Of a DNA stretch of 64,000 nt, positions 1 through 8,172 are shown piece by piece. The first letter of the stretch is position 1, and each line of letters begins with the position of its first letter. Below the pieces are notes generated by a model. That model did not search any database and was not told the DNA's origin. It saw nothing but the letters and a program-made list of their open reading frames with translations. Position numbers and translations under genes: made by a program. Source of the DNA: CAYOBW01 sp964402115 (GTDB taxonomy: Bacteria; Verrucomicrobiota; Kiritimatiellia; UBA8416; CAYOBW01); contig CAYOBW010000008.1 of the NCBI GenBank assembly GCA_964402115.1, forward strand, positions 1 through 64,000, in the 5' to 3' direction.

Positions 1-559
1 CCGGCTGCCAGTTGGCCGGCGTGGCGATCTTGAACTGGTCGGAGTACTGCATCGCCGTCAACAGGCGCTTGACTTCCTGCATGTTCCGCCCGTTGCTGAG
101 CGGATAGTAGAGGATCGCGCGGACCTTGCTCTCGGGGTCGATGATGAAGACCGCCCGCACGGCCTGCGTGTTGCTGGCCCCCGGCTGGAGCATACCGAAT
201 GCCTTGGACACTTCCATGGTCAGGTCGCTGATGACCGGGAAGGTGACCTCGACATCCTTCATGCCCTTGTACTCGATCTTCTCCTTGATCGTCCGCAGCC
301 AGGCGATGTGGCTGTAAGTGCTGTCGATCGAGAGACCGAGCAGCTTGCAGTTCAGCGCCTCGAACTCCGGCTGCATGGAGGCGAACGTCATGAACTCCGT
401 CGTGCATACCGGCGTGAAGTCCGCCGGGTGCGAGAAAAACACCACCCACTTCCCCTTGAAGTCATCCGGGAAGTTGAGCGGTCCTTGCGTGGTTTCCGCC
501 TTGAAGGCCGGAGCTTGTTCGCCGATCAGGGGCAAACGCGTTACTGTCTGTTCATTCAT
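1..559 (-). CDS. Peroxiredoxin (AhpC/TSA family), 3' end cut by window
   Basis: This is a thiol peroxidase that would reduce hydrogen peroxide or organic peroxides with a cysteine in the cytoplasm. The translation begins MNEQTVTRLPLIGEQAPAF, and the peroxidatic cysteine lies in HPADFTPVCTTEF near residue 50. The later part (IIDPESKVRALLYYPLSNGRN) is typical of the 1-Cys/Prx6-like branch. About 186 residues are visible and the C-terminus runs off the left edge, so a resolving cysteine cannot be judged. The start at 559 is preceded by GGAAGGGTG at proper spacing. It heads the redox and Fe-S block of the window, transcribed in the same direction. The fold and family are clear; the electron donor is unknown, although a thioredoxin gene lies 7 kb upstream. 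Confidence 0.93.
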   Translation of the reverse strand, partial: MNEQTVTRLPLIGEQAPAFKAETTQGPLNFPDDFKGKWVVFFSHPADFTPVCTTEFMTFASMQPEFEALNCKLLGLSIDSTYSHIAWLRTIKEKIEYKGMKDVEVTFPVISDLTMEVSKAFGMLQPGASNTQAVRAVFIIDPESKVRAILYYPLSNGRNMQEVKRLLTAMQYSDQFKIATPANWQP

Positions 560-701
560 CTCAGCACCCTTCCTGTTGTGTTGTCTGTCGTCCACGGCCT
601 GGGCCTCTGGCAGGCGTCAGGGCAAGACCGCGGCCCGAACGGGGCAGGGATCCGGCCAGCGGGCCAAGACGCCGGCCGGAAGACCCCTGCCGCCCGCGCG
701 G

Positions 702-1067
702 CTATCCGAGTTTCGCCTTGATCCTGGCCTGGAAATCCTTGTCGTAGGGCCGGCCAATGAGCTTCGCGCAATCGGCGAACTTCGCGCAGGCCGTTCCGCA
801 GTAGTCGATCTTCTTCATGCTGGCGCACGAGAGCACCGCACACTGCTTCGCGGCAACCATTTCAGCGCTTACCGCGTTTCCCGGTCCGCAGCCCTTGCAC
901 TTTTCCGCCTTCATGAGCGGACACGTGCTGCAGGCAATGCCACAGGCCCCGATCATCGGCTTGCCTTCCGCACCGTACGCGCTCGACCCTGCCAGCGCGC
1001 ACGCACCCGCCACCGCCGCCACCTGGGCGCTACGCCCCAGAAAAGTCCGTCTTCCCACATCGCTCAT
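702..1067 (-). CDS. TAT-exported DUF3795-type cysteine-rich protein
   Basis: The 121-residue protein starts with a twin-arginine signal (GRRTFLGRS, then a hydrophobic Ala-rich stretch to about residue 33). TAT substrates are usually exported folded, often with a bound cofactor. The mature part carries many cysteines in DUF3795-like spacing: IGACGIACSTCPLM, KCKGCGPG, KQCAVLSCA and DYCGTACAKFADC. The family is thought to bind metal or zinc, but no reaction is established. The start at 1067 is chosen over the longer open frame because GGAGG precedes it and the signal peptide begins there. It stands alone between the peroxiredoxin and the thioesterase. A role in periplasmic metal or redox chemistry is only inference. 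Confidence 0.8.
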   Translation of the reverse strand: MSDVGRRTFLGRSAQVAAVAGACALAGSSAYGAEGKPMIGACGIACSTCPLMKAEKCKGCGPGNAVSAEMVAAKQCAVLSCASMKKIDYCGTACAKFADCAKLIGRPYDKDFQARIKAKLG

Positions 1068-1128
1068 CGCATACCTCCATGCATTTATGTTTTTCCACAA
1101 CGACCCAACGTTCCGTCCGCGCATCTGC

Positions 1129-1611
1129 TTACCCCGCCTCACCTCCTTCGATTTTCTTGTGCCTCCCGCCGCGCCTCGCCGCCGGCGCCCCGCTCCGGGG
1201 GGCATGGATCTCGCTCACCTCCACGAACTTGGCGGTGGCCTTAGCCCTCAATTCGCCGCTTTGGCGCATCTCCGCCTCCATCCGAAACAGCGGGGGAAAG
1301 GCTTCCGCGAGCCGGGCGCTGACCACTGCCTGGCGGCACACGAGCACCGGCTTCAGAAACCTGACGTTGAGTTCGCCCGTCAGCGCCACCCGCCCATGCG
1401 CAAAGAGGCAATTCGTCATCGCGCTATCCAGCAACGCGGCAATCACCCCGCCATGCAAGTACCCGTCGTAGCCCTGGTACAAACGATCGCAGGGGAACTC
1501 CGCTTCCACGCGCCCGCCGGCAAGCGTGTTGAACGCCAGCCGGAGCCCCCGCGGGTGATCGGCTCCGCAGAGTAGGCACCGGGCATGGAGGCGCGCTTTC
1601 AGCGTTGCCAT
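1129..1611 (-). CDS. PaaI/YdiI-family hot-dog acyl-CoA thioesterase
   Basis: The protein has 160 residues. It has the PaaI-type core with GYDGYLHGGVIAALLDSAM (residues about 48-66), in which HGG and the following helix form the hot-dog active site. Family members hydrolyse acyl-CoA or aromatic acyl-CoA thioesters; the substrate here cannot be told. Two cysteines near the N-terminus (CLLCGADHPRGL) resemble the small zinc-like start seen in many relatives. The start at 1611 lies 17 bases after the stop of the Mrp-NifX gene; an in-frame ATG 11 codons upstream would overlap that gene. The C-terminal 25 residues are Arg/Gly rich and probably disordered. It is likely the last gene of the operon that begins near 7,508. 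Confidence 0.85.
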   Translation of the reverse strand: MATLKARLHARCLLCGADHPRGLRLAFNTLAGGRVEAEFPCDRLYQGYDGYLHGGVIAALLDSAMTNCLFAHGRVALTGELNVRFLKPVLVCRQAVVSARLAEAFPPLFRMEAEMRQSGELRAKATAKFVEVSEIHAPRSGAPAARRGGRHKKIEGGEAG

Positions 1612-1627
1612 GGCCACCGCTTCCCCA

Positions 1628-2908
1628 TCAGTGATCGCACACATTCGCCCCGGCGGCGAGCGTGCCATCCAGGTACTGCGCCACAAGCGCGGCCGGCGTC
1701 TCGGCTGGTGCGCCGACCACAACCTTGATGCCGTTCTCGACAAAGAGAGCCTGGGCGCGTTGCCCCATGCCGCCGGCGATAATGACGTTGGCGCCCTGCT
1801 CGTGCAGCCACCGCGGCAGCACGCCGGGTTCGTGGGGCGGCGGCGTGAGCAGGCGCTGCCCTGTGACCTGCTTGGCCTGCTCGTTGACCTCCACCAGGGC
1901 GAATTGCTCACAGTGCCCGAAATGCATACAGAGTTTTCCATCCGAGACGGGTAAGGCGATCTTCATGGTTGTCTGCGCTCCTTCGTTTGTTGCGTCTGTT
2001 GTATGTGCCGCTGCGACTTCGAGCGAAAGCGCCAGAATGGGCGCGATCACCCGCTCGAAAGCTTTGGCCGTCTCCGTCCGGCTGTGGCGATAGACGAAGG
2101 GCGTGCCGTCATCGCAGGCCTCGCCCACCGCCGGGTCGAGCGGAATGCGGCCGAGGAACGGCACATTCATGTCCGCCGCCATGCGTTCCCCCCCACCGCT
2201 CTTGAAAATGTCCGTGACTTCCCCGCACTTGGGGCACACGAAACCGCTCATGTTCTCCACGACGCCGAGCACGGGCAGCTTCAGTTGACGGCAGAAGTTG
2301 ATGGACTTGCGCACGTCGGCGGTGGCCACGTCCTGCGGGGTGGTGACAATCACCGCCCCGTCCACGGGCACGGCCAACTGACACACGGACAGAGGCTCGT
2401 CCCCCGTTCCCGGGGGTGAGTCAATGATCAGGTAGTCCAACTCGCCCCAGTTCACGTCTTTCAGGAACTGCTTGATGAGGCCCATCTTCATCGGCCCGCG
2501 CCAGATCACGGGATCGTCGCGATCTCTCAGCATGAACCCGGTGGACATCACTTTCACGCCGGCCTTCTCCACCGGCTGGATGACCCCGTCCCGCACCTGT
2601 ACGGCGGCATCGTCCAGTTTCAGCATGCGGGGAATGCTGGGACCGTGAATGTCGACGTCCAGAAGTCCCACCCGCTTTCCGGCCAGGGACAGGGAAATGG
2701 CCAGGTTGGCCGCCACCGTACTCTTGCCCACACCGCCTTTCCCGGACATCACGAGGATCTTGTGACGGATGCCGTGCATCCGCTCCTCAAGCGCCTCCTG
2801 TTCGAGAAACTCGTCCAGACTGCCCGTTTCCGGCTGGTGACTCGCCTCGCACGCAACCTTCCTTGGCGCCCGCCCCGGGCCGCACCCGCACTTATCATCT
2901 GCTGCCAT
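1628..2908 (-). CDS. Mrp/NBP35-type Fe-S carrier ATPase fused to a NifX-like domain
   Basis: The 426-residue protein has two parts. Residues about 45-300 form an Mrp/NBP35 P-loop ATPase with deviant Walker A SGKGGVGKST (55-64) and the bridging-cluster motif VCPKC; such proteins assemble and hand over Fe-S clusters. Residues 315-426 form a NifX/NafY-like domain (MKIALPVSDGKLCMHFGHCE), the fold that binds FeMo-co precursors or the Mo-Cu cluster of the orange protein. The same fusion is known in the Desulfovibrio ORP locus (MRP-ORP). The N-terminus has CGCGPG and a further Cys, as in NBP35-like carriers. GGGAGGAG precedes the start. It follows the MBL gene by 15 bp and belongs to a co-directional run with two MinD-type ATPases. 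Confidence 0.92.
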   Translation of the reverse strand: MAADDKCGCGPGRAPRKVACEASHQPETGSLDEFLEQEALEERMHGIRHKILVMSGKGGVGKSTVAANLAISLSLAGKRVGLLDVDIHGPSIPRMLKLDDAAVQVRDGVIQPVEKAGVKVMSTGFMLRDRDDPVIWRGPMKMGLIKQFLKDVNWGELDYLIIDSPPGTGDEPLSVCQLAVPVDGAVIVTTPQDVATADVRKSINFCRQLKLPVLGVVENMSGFVCPKCGEVTDIFKSGGGERMAADMNVPFLGRIPLDPAVGEACDDGTPFVYRHSRTETAKAFERVIAPILALSLEVAAAHTTDATNEGAQTTMKIALPVSDGKLCMHFGHCEQFALVEVNEQAKQVTGQRLLTPPPHEPGVLPRWLHEQGANVIIAGGMGQRAQALFVENGIKVVVGAPAETPAALVAQYLDGTLAAGANVCDH

Positions 2909-2923
2909 GTCTGCTCCTCCCTT

Positions 2924-3760
2924 TCATAATGCGAACGTGGATCCCGCCCCGCCAGTCTGGCAGGCGCGGGGAAACGCCGCTCCCAGCGCGGCGACAGCCT
3001 GCTGGCCGGTGCAGTGCATCGGCACCAGCAAATCGATCTCGAACCGGCGCAACGCCAAGGTCGTCCACCGCAGGCGCTCCTCGCCCGCGGCGCGCAGGTG
3101 CAGGCCCCCCAGCACGGCCCGAATCGGCCTGCCTGCGGTGAGCCCTCGCACGTGCTCGAGCGTGTTGATCACACCCGCGTGAGCGCACCCCAGAAGGACG
3201 ACGGTGCCTTGTGCCGTTTCCATGAAGAGCGCCTGGTCATCCCGCAGAAGGTCCGTCTCGCGTCCTTCCGGGTCGCGCCAGAAGGCCTCGCCAGGCGCCT
3301 CTTCAGGGTGTCTGCGCGGGATCTCCCCAGTCGTCCGCATGCCGGGCGCGACTTCCGCCGATTGCCGGGACGGCGCGAATCGGCACCGCTCACCGAGCAC
3401 GGCAGCCCGGCACGGCTCGGGCATGCCGATGTCGCGGACACCTGCTTCTCCCTGCCGATACTTGGGCAGCAGCGCGTCCGGGTGCGCGTGAACCGTCACC
3501 CGGCCGTCTGTCTCTCGCAGAACCGCCACCAGGCCGCCCGTGTGGTCGTAGTGCCCGTGACTGAGGACGATCGTATCCACTGCGTCCAAATCCAGATGCA
3601 AGGCCCGCGCGTTGTCCGCCAACACGAGTCCCTGGCCTGTGTCGAACAGCAGGCAGTGTTCCCCGGTATCTATCCAGAAGGCCAAGCCGTGCTCGCCTTG
3701 TACCCCACGAGCGGCGACGGTATTGTCGGCCAGAACCGCGATTGTTGTTTTGGCGTTCAT
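2924..3760 (-). CDS. Metallo-beta-lactamase-fold hydrolase
   Basis: The 278-residue protein has the metal-binding motif SHGHYDHTGG (residues about 67-76), a later LGCAHAG histidine loop and a C-terminal PMHCTG histidine. This pattern matches the MBL subgroup that includes the archaeal 7,8-dihydropterin-6-methyl-4-(beta-D-ribofuranosyl)aminobenzene-5'-phosphate synthase-like proteins, often found beside Fe-S carrier ATPases in anaerobes. The real substrate is not known. Its ATG overlaps the stop of the phosphatidylserine decarboxylase gene (ATGA at 3757-3760), so the two are translationally coupled. No signal peptide is seen, so it acts in the cytoplasm. Confidence 0.88.
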   Translation of the reverse strand: MNAKTTIAVLADNTVAARGVQGEHGLAFWIDTGEHCLLFDTGQGLVLADNARALHLDLDAVDTIVLSHGHYDHTGGLVAVLRETDGRVTVHAHPDALLPKYRQGEAGVRDIGMPEPCRAAVLGERCRFAPSRQSAEVAPGMRTTGEIPRRHPEEAPGEAFWRDPEGRETDLLRDDQALFMETAQGTVVLLGCAHAGVINTLEHVRGLTAGRPIRAVLGGLHLRAAGEERLRWTTLALRRFEIDLLVPMHCTGQQAVAALGAAFPRACQTGGAGSTFAL

Positions 3761-4488
3761 CGCGCGGCTCCGGCTGTTGTGGGCGGCCCCTCGGTCGGCG
3801 CCTCTGAGAGCCGGGCATGGGTTCTGCCGCTGCGGGCGACGACGGTTTCGCCGGCGCGCACTCTGGTCCCCGGCGTGACCAGCACCCGCACATCGTCGGC
3901 GGGCAAATAGATGTCCAGCCGCGACCCGAATTTCATCATGCCGATGCGCTCTCCCATGGCAACATCAACCGCCTTGTCGTGGGGCGGCCAATAGACAACC
4001 CGCCGGCACACCGGACCCACGATCTGGCAGACCAGGCATTGGGTCCGTTTACCGACAATCAGAATCTTGTTGTGCTGATTCACCTCGGAAGACTTCTCCT
4101 GGAAGGTGAACAACCGCTTGCCCGGGAAGTAGCCCAGAAAGGTGGACACTCCGGCGATCGGCGCGCGGTTGACATGCACATCGAACAGGCTGAGGAAGAT
4201 GCTGATGCGAAAGCAGGACGCTTTCAGGTATCTGCCCTCATACACCTCCACGACGGCGTCCACCGTGCCGTCCGCGCCGGCGACAACGGCATCGGCATCG
4301 ATGGGCGAAATACGTTCGGGATCGCGGAAGAAGTACAGAAGGTAGCTGGCGCACACCAACGCCGGGATGCCGCAACCCCAAGCGAGGCTCTTCCACGCGC
4401 ACCCTTTCCAGCGCAGGATCGCGGCGAGCAGAGCAAAGGCCAACCCCACGACGACCACAAACGGCAGGACTTCGGGCCTGATGGTCAT
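3757..4488 (-). CDS. psd: Phosphatidylserine decarboxylase
   Basis: This enzyme converts phosphatidylserine to phosphatidylethanolamine at the inner membrane, using a pyruvoyl group made by self-cleavage at a Gly-Ser bond. The 243-residue protein has two N-terminal membrane segments (residues about 8-25 and 33-50), then FFRDPER, FLSLFDVHVNRAP, and the cleavage site MMKFGSRLDIYLP near residue 205, where Gly-Ser is the expected scission point. Length and layout fit the short archaeal/bacterial type. It starts inside the stop of the upstream MinD-type gene (ATGA at 4485-4488) and its own stop overlaps the MBL gene. A lipid gene locked between Fe-S ATPase genes is unusual. No phosphatidylserine synthase gene is beside it. 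Confidence 0.92.
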   Translation of the reverse strand: MTIRPEVLPFVVVVGLAFALLAAILRWKGCAWKSLAWGCGIPALVCASYLLYFFRDPERISPIDADAVVAGADGTVDAVVEVYEGRYLKASCFRISIFLSLFDVHVNRAPIAGVSTFLGYFPGKRLFTFQEKSSEVNQHNKILIVGKRTQCLVCQIVGPVCRRVVYWPPHDKAVDVAMGERIGMMKFGSRLDIYLPADDVRVLVTPGTRVRAGETVVARSGRTHARLSEAPTEGPPTTAGAAR

Positions 4489-5474
4489 AATCCCTCCCAG
4501 ACCGCCCGGATGTCGTCGCCCGCCAGCGTGTCGCTCAGTTCCACCACGGCCTTGCCTTGGATCTGGGCCGCTGTCACGGCCCGGTCGTAGCGAATGCGTC
4601 CGGCTATCGAGGCTCCGGCCTGTCGGGCGTCGGACTCGATGCGCTCCGTTAGCCCGCCGTTCAAGTCCCACTTGTTCACACAAACGGCCGCGGGGATGCT
4701 GAAGTGGCGGGTCAATTCCAGCACCCGGGCCAGATCGTGCGCACCCGACAGGGTGGGTTCCGTCACGACCAGGACCTGCGCTGCACCGGTCACGGAGGCG
4801 ATGACGGCGCAGCCGACGCCCGGCGGACCGTCCACGAGCATGAGGTCCGCCTTTCGTTCGGCGGCCAGTACACGGGCGGCCTCCCGAACCTTGCTGACCA
4901 GCTTGCCGGAGTTCTCGCCGCCGGGATTCAGCCGCGCGTGGACCAGCGGCCCGTAGCGCGTGTCGGACACATACCATGCGCCGCTGAGCCGCTCAGGAAA
5001 ATCGATCGCCTTCGCGGGGCACGCCCAGACGCACACCCCGCAGCCCTCGCAGGCCGTGGAGTCGATCGCAAACGCATGTTCATTGTGACTGTCGCAAGTC
5101 GCCTGCATGGCGTGAATCATGTCCGCGAACTTGACCGGACACGACCGCTCGCAACCGTCGGCGCAGTTATCGCATGCGGTGCGCGTGCCGTTGAAAGCGC
5201 CGTCGGTCATGTCGTCCAGGCGGATGACCGCCCCGAAACGGCACCGGGCCAGGCAGGCGCCACAGCCGATGCAGTCCGCTTGGCGAATGATCGCCTCGTG
5301 CCCGCAGCGGAATTCCTCCCGGCGCAGGATCGTGGGCGCCAGCACGAGATGCAGATCGGCTGCGTCCACGTCGCAGTCGGCCAGCACCGCCTTCCGCGCC
5401 AGGGCCGCGAACGAGGCGACGACGCTGGTTTTCCCTGTCCCGCCTTTACCGCTGATGACGACGATTTCTTTCAT
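4485..5474 (-). CDS. MinD-type P-loop ATPase with inserted ferredoxin domains
   Basis: The 329-residue protein begins MKEIVVISGKGGTGKTSVV, the deviant Walker A of MinD/NifH-like ATPases. It then carries three cysteine groups: CIGCGACLARC, CDNCADGCERSC and CEGCGVCVWACP. The first and last are classic 4Fe-4S ferredoxin motifs; the middle one is an extra insertion. The C-terminal half has VDGPPGVGC and VTEPTLSGAHDL, as in the ATPases encoded in ORP loci (DVU2103/DVU2104-like). These enzymes probably load or transfer metal clusters to a NifX-like partner using ATP. The start at 5474 overlaps the DUF89 stop (ATGA). It is one of a pair with the gene at 6672-7508. Confidence 0.92.
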   Translation of the reverse strand: MKEIVVISGKGGTGKTSVVASFAALARKAVLADCDVDAADLHLVLAPTILRREEFRCGHEAIIRQADCIGCGACLARCRFGAVIRLDDMTDGAFNGTRTACDNCADGCERSCPVKFADMIHAMQATCDSHNEHAFAIDSTACEGCGVCVWACPAKAIDFPERLSGAWYVSDTRYGPLVHARLNPGGENSGKLVSKVREAARVLAAERKADLMLVDGPPGVGCAVIASVTGAAQVLVVTEPTLSGAHDLARVLELTRHFSIPAAVCVNKWDLNGGLTERIESDARQAGASIAGRIRYDRAVTAAQIQGKAVVELSDTLAGDDIRAVWEGL

Positions 5475-6337
5475 CCGTGTTCCGTGTTTCCCCCGCGTCG
5501 CACAACCAGCGCCCCCACCGGTGCGCCGATCTGCACGGCGATCAAAGGGCACTTGACGGTGAGCAGGAAGAAGACATCTTTGGTCGAGCTCGACAGCGTC
5601 TCGTAGTTGCCCTGACCCTTGGCGATGATCAGGTCGGCGCGCTCGAAGTGGCGCCGAAACTCCTCCGAGCATTCTTCAACCAGCGTGCCGGGAGCATCCG
5701 ACCCGTTGGCGATGACGGGCGCAACCAACGCAATGCCAGCCACTGCGGCGTCCTCCAGGGTCGCGTCGTTGATAACCGGAGCGCCCCGCACCGCCACCGT
5801 GATCTTCTCGACGGGAAGGGCCTCGATCAGCAAACGATCCAGGACAATTTCGCCGGCGTTGTCGGCCAGGTAGAGGATGCTGCGGGCGGCAGCGGCAGCG
5901 GCGAACAAGTCCGCGACACTGCCGACAAGCGGCATCTCCCAGACCGTATGCAGCCGCGCCGGCAGGTCCTCCGGCGCGAGCCGATTCTTGGAGCCGGCAT
6001 CCAGCAGATTCCCGGCAACCGCCAGGCGCACCACGGCCTCGCGCGGGTCCCGATGGCGCTGCGCGGCGGCTGCCAAGGCGGGCAGCAGATCGAGGGCGAT
6101 CTTGTTCATCCGATCCTTGAGGGCTCGATAGGGGTCCGCCTGCCCGGTCGCCTCCCGCACAACCCGTTGTATGCGCTGCGAAATAGCCACCGGCATAACC
6201 GTCCAATCCGCATCCGCAATCTCGTGGAGCAGACGACGGAGCAGACGCTCGCCCCCCTGCCGGTCGCCTGTGCACATTTCAACTGCTTCCGCCGCTTGGC
6301 GGACGAAGCAGGGAATACACTCCAATGCCGTCGTCAT
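5471..6337 (-). CDS. DUF89/ARMT1-family metal-dependent phosphatase-like protein
   Basis: The 288-residue protein starts MTTALECIPCFVRQA, the CxxC start usual in bacterial and archaeal DUF89 proteins. It has the metal and phosphate site segments LYLADNAGEIVLDRLL, VIANGSDAPGT and AKGQGNYETL. Family members are damage-control phosphatases that remove phosphate from unwanted sugar phosphates or cofactor by-products; a metal ion bound by Asp/Asn residues is needed. The target here is not known. It lies two bases after the DsrE gene and overlaps the next MinD-type gene, so it is part of one transcript. DUF89 genes next to ferredoxin-bearing MinD ATPases recur in anaerobes (recollection, not tested here). 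Confidence 0.88.
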   Translation of the reverse strand: MTTALECIPCFVRQAAEAVEMCTGDRQGGERLLRRLLHEIADADWTVMPVAISQRIQRVVREATGQADPYRALKDRMNKIALDLLPALAAAAQRHRDPREAVVRLAVAGNLLDAGSKNRLAPEDLPARLHTVWEMPLVGSVADLFAAAAAARSILYLADNAGEIVLDRLLIEALPVEKITVAVRGAPVINDATLEDAAVAGIALVAPVIANGSDAPGTLVEECSEEFRRHFERADLIIAKGQGNYETLSSSTKDVFFLLTVKCPLIAVQIGAPVGALVVRRGGNTEHG

Positions 6338-6339
6338 GC

Positions 6340-6675
6340 TCAGAAGGCCACCACCTTGTCGCTATCCCGCACCAGTTCATGCAAATCCCGCATGGTCGAA
6401 AGGGGACACAGATCCGACCCGCCACTATTCCTGATTGTGAGGCAGGTGCCGCAGGCCATGATGCGCCCGCCCGCTGCTACAAACGCTTCCATTTGCTGCT
6501 TAACGTCGAACGGCGCGACGGCGTGCTTCTCGCACTCCACGCCTTTGGCCAGGAGGAACACCGAGACCTGGTCGCCCTGCTCAAGGGCGCATACACCCAG
6601 CCGAAAGGCGTTCCACGCGGTTTCGGGGTCGGTTGTGTGAATGATCAGGCCCAGTTTCATTTGATCCACTTTCAT
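6340..6675 (-). CDS. DsrE-family sulfur-relay-like protein
   Basis: The 111-residue protein has the DsrE/TusD-like alpha/beta fold signature: an N-terminal strand MKLGLIIHTTDPETAWNAF, then VSVFLLAKGVE, and the loop GRIMACGTCL carrying two cysteines. In the family the cysteine of this loop can carry persulfide sulfur. Two starts are possible. ATG at 6675 overlaps the upstream stop as ATGA, and ATG at 6660 matches the usual N-terminus more exactly; the coupled start is preferred because the whole operon uses such overlaps. Its place between two MinD-type ATPases suggests delivery of sulfur for cluster building (inference). Confidence 0.85.
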   Translation of the reverse strand: MKVDQMKLGLIIHTTDPETAWNAFRLGVCALEQGDQVSVFLLAKGVECEKHAVAPFDVKQQMEAFVAAGGRIMACGTCLTIRNSGGSDLCPLSTMRDLHELVRDSDKVVAF

Positions 6676-7508
6676 TGCTCCCGGAGCCGGTGCCACAGTT
6701 GCTGCATGCGGTCCGCCCATTCCGGCAGAGCCCGTGCCGCCAACTCCCCACGGGAATAGGCTTCCGCCACACGCCGGTCGTCGGGGATCTCGCCGAGCAC
6801 GGGGACTTCTTCCGCCCCGCAGTAATCCCGCACGCGTTGGTCTCCGCTATCCGCCCTGTTGATCACCACGCCGTGCCTGACACCCAGTTGCCTGATCAGC
6901 TCCACGGCCAGCTTCAAGTCGTTGAGACCGAACGGGGTCGGCTCCGTGACCAGCAGGACGTAGTCGGCGTCCCGCACGGTCGTGACGACGGGGCAGGATG
7001 TGCCAGGCGGTGCGTCGAGGATGACGACCCCCTTCGCGTGCGCCTTCTTCTTCACGGCGCGAATCAGCGGCGGCGCCATGGGCTCCCCGACGTTCAGGCG
7101 TCCCTGCGCAAACGCCACCCCGTCGGCCGCCCCCGTCTCGACCACACCGATCGGCCTGCTCTCCTCGCGAATGGCACCCGCCGGGCAGACGAGCGCGCAG
7201 CCGCCGCAGCCGTGACAGAGTTCCGGGAACACCAGCGCCGTCTGCAGCACGGCGATGGCGTGGTACTGGCAAACGTCCGCGCACTTGCGGCACCCCGTGC
7301 ACTTATCCTCATCCACCACGGGGACGGGAATGCCTGCGAACTCGGTCACCGTGATGGCGGGCTTGAGGAAGATATGCCCGTTCGGCTCCTCGACGTCACA
7401 GTCCACGTACTGAACCGCTTGCCCGCCGTTCGCAAGCACGCAAGCGAGATTCACCGCGACCGTGGTCTTCCCGGTTCCGCCTTTTCCGCTGGCAATGGCT
7501 ATTTTCAT
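6672..7508 (-). CDS. MinD-type P-loop ATPase with 2x4Fe-4S ferredoxin insert
   Basis: The 278-residue protein has the deviant Walker A ASGKGGTGKTTV at residues about 7-18. A two-cluster ferredoxin insert follows (CTGCRKCADVC and CHGCGGCALVCP), and the rest is a MinD-like core with DAPPGTSCP and VTEPTPFGLNDL. It pairs with the larger paralogue at 4485-5474, just as two such ATPases pair in Desulfovibrio ORP loci. ATP hydrolysis is probably linked to cluster transfer or to a reduction step (inference). The start at 7508 is the first gene of the overlapping run 7,508 to 1,129; the 81 bp upstream hold an AGCTCG/CGAGCT hairpin but no promoter I can name. Confidence 0.92.
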   Translation of the reverse strand: MKIAIASGKGGTGKTTVAVNLACVLANGGQAVQYVDCDVEEPNGHIFLKPAITVTEFAGIPVPVVDEDKCTGCRKCADVCQYHAIAVLQTALVFPELCHGCGGCALVCPAGAIREESRPIGVVETGAADGVAFAQGRLNVGEPMAPPLIRAVKKKAHAKGVVILDAPPGTSCPVVTTVRDADYVLLVTEPTPFGLNDLKLAVELIRQLGVRHGVVINRADSGDQRVRDYCGAEEVPVLGEIPDDRRVAEAYSRGELAARALPEWADRMQQLWHRLREQ

Positions 7509-7589
7509 GACACGTGTGTGACCAGCTCGTCTCCGTGCGAGCTCTCGACCGCAGCCGGTGTCGGCCAGGCAGGCAGCCGGCCGAGGGCC

Positions 7590-7787
7590 CTATCGCTTTG
7601 CGGACTGTGCATTGACGTTATCCGTTTTCATGCGCGCGTACGCCCGGCAGGCCGGACAGGATCGCTCCAGCTTCGTCATCGTTTTCGCGAACCGACTTTG
7701 CGGCCACCGCCGTGCGCAGATGCAGAACGGACAGAGTCGGCAGAAGGTTGCCAGAATATGTGTCGTGAGTGGGTATGTCGTTCTCAT
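7590..7787 (-). CDS. Small cysteine-rich protein, hypothetical
   Basis: The 65-residue product has six cysteines in two groups, CRLCPFCIC (residues 16-24) and CPAC (44-47). This looks like a small metal-binding or zinc-ribbon-like protein. I do not recognise a family. Support for it being real is its start: the ATG overlaps the thioredoxin stop as ATGA (7784-7787), the same coupling used throughout this locus. The charged C-terminus lacks a membrane segment or signal. A partner role for thioredoxin or metal storage is only a guess. Confidence 0.5.
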   Translation of the reverse strand: MRTTYPLTTHILATFCRLCPFCICARRWPQSRFAKTMTKLERSCPACRAYARMKTDNVNAQSAKR

Positions 7788-8107
7788 GCGATGTGCTTCT
7801 CAAGCGTTGTTAGCAGTTCTGTTTCCGATCGCACGCCAACATAGCGTGCGACCTCCTTGCCATCTTTCAGGATGACAAGGGTTGGTATGCCTCTGACGCC
7901 AAACCGCTCGGCCGCTGCGGAAGCCTCGTCCACGTTGCATTTTCCAACTTTCGCCTGTCCGGCCAACGCCGCAGCCACCTTCTCGATGATGGGTCCCTGA
8001 GTCCGACAAGGCCCGCACCAGGGAGCCCAGAAATCCACCAGGACCACGCCCTTGCACGTTTCCGCGGCAAGATTGGCGTCCGTCAATGCGACTACACTCG
8101 TCTTCAT
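7784..8107 (-). CDS. trxA: Thioredoxin
   Basis: The 107-residue cytoplasmic disulfide reductase has the active site FWAPWCGPC (cysteines at residues about 31 and 34), the cis-proline loop GIPTLVILKDG, and normal thioredoxin length. The residue after the CGPC motif is Arg, as in many bacterial thioredoxins. It is followed with overlap by a small cysteine-rich ORF. No thioredoxin reductase gene is adjacent. Its position between a radical SAM gene and Fe-S ATPase genes suggests service to the metal/sulfur machinery or to the peroxiredoxin at the window edge. Identification is secure; the partner is inference. Confidence 0.95.
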   Translation of the reverse strand: MKTSVVALTDANLAAETCKGVVLVDFWAPWCGPCRTQGPIIEKVAAALAGQAKVGKCNVDEASAAAERFGVRGIPTLVILKDGKEVARYVGVRSETELLTTLEKHIA

Positions 8108-8172
8108 CTTTCCCCCTTCTTCCGCTTCCCATTACCCTCGATTGGCATCCGCCCATACGCGTTCGACAGCCT

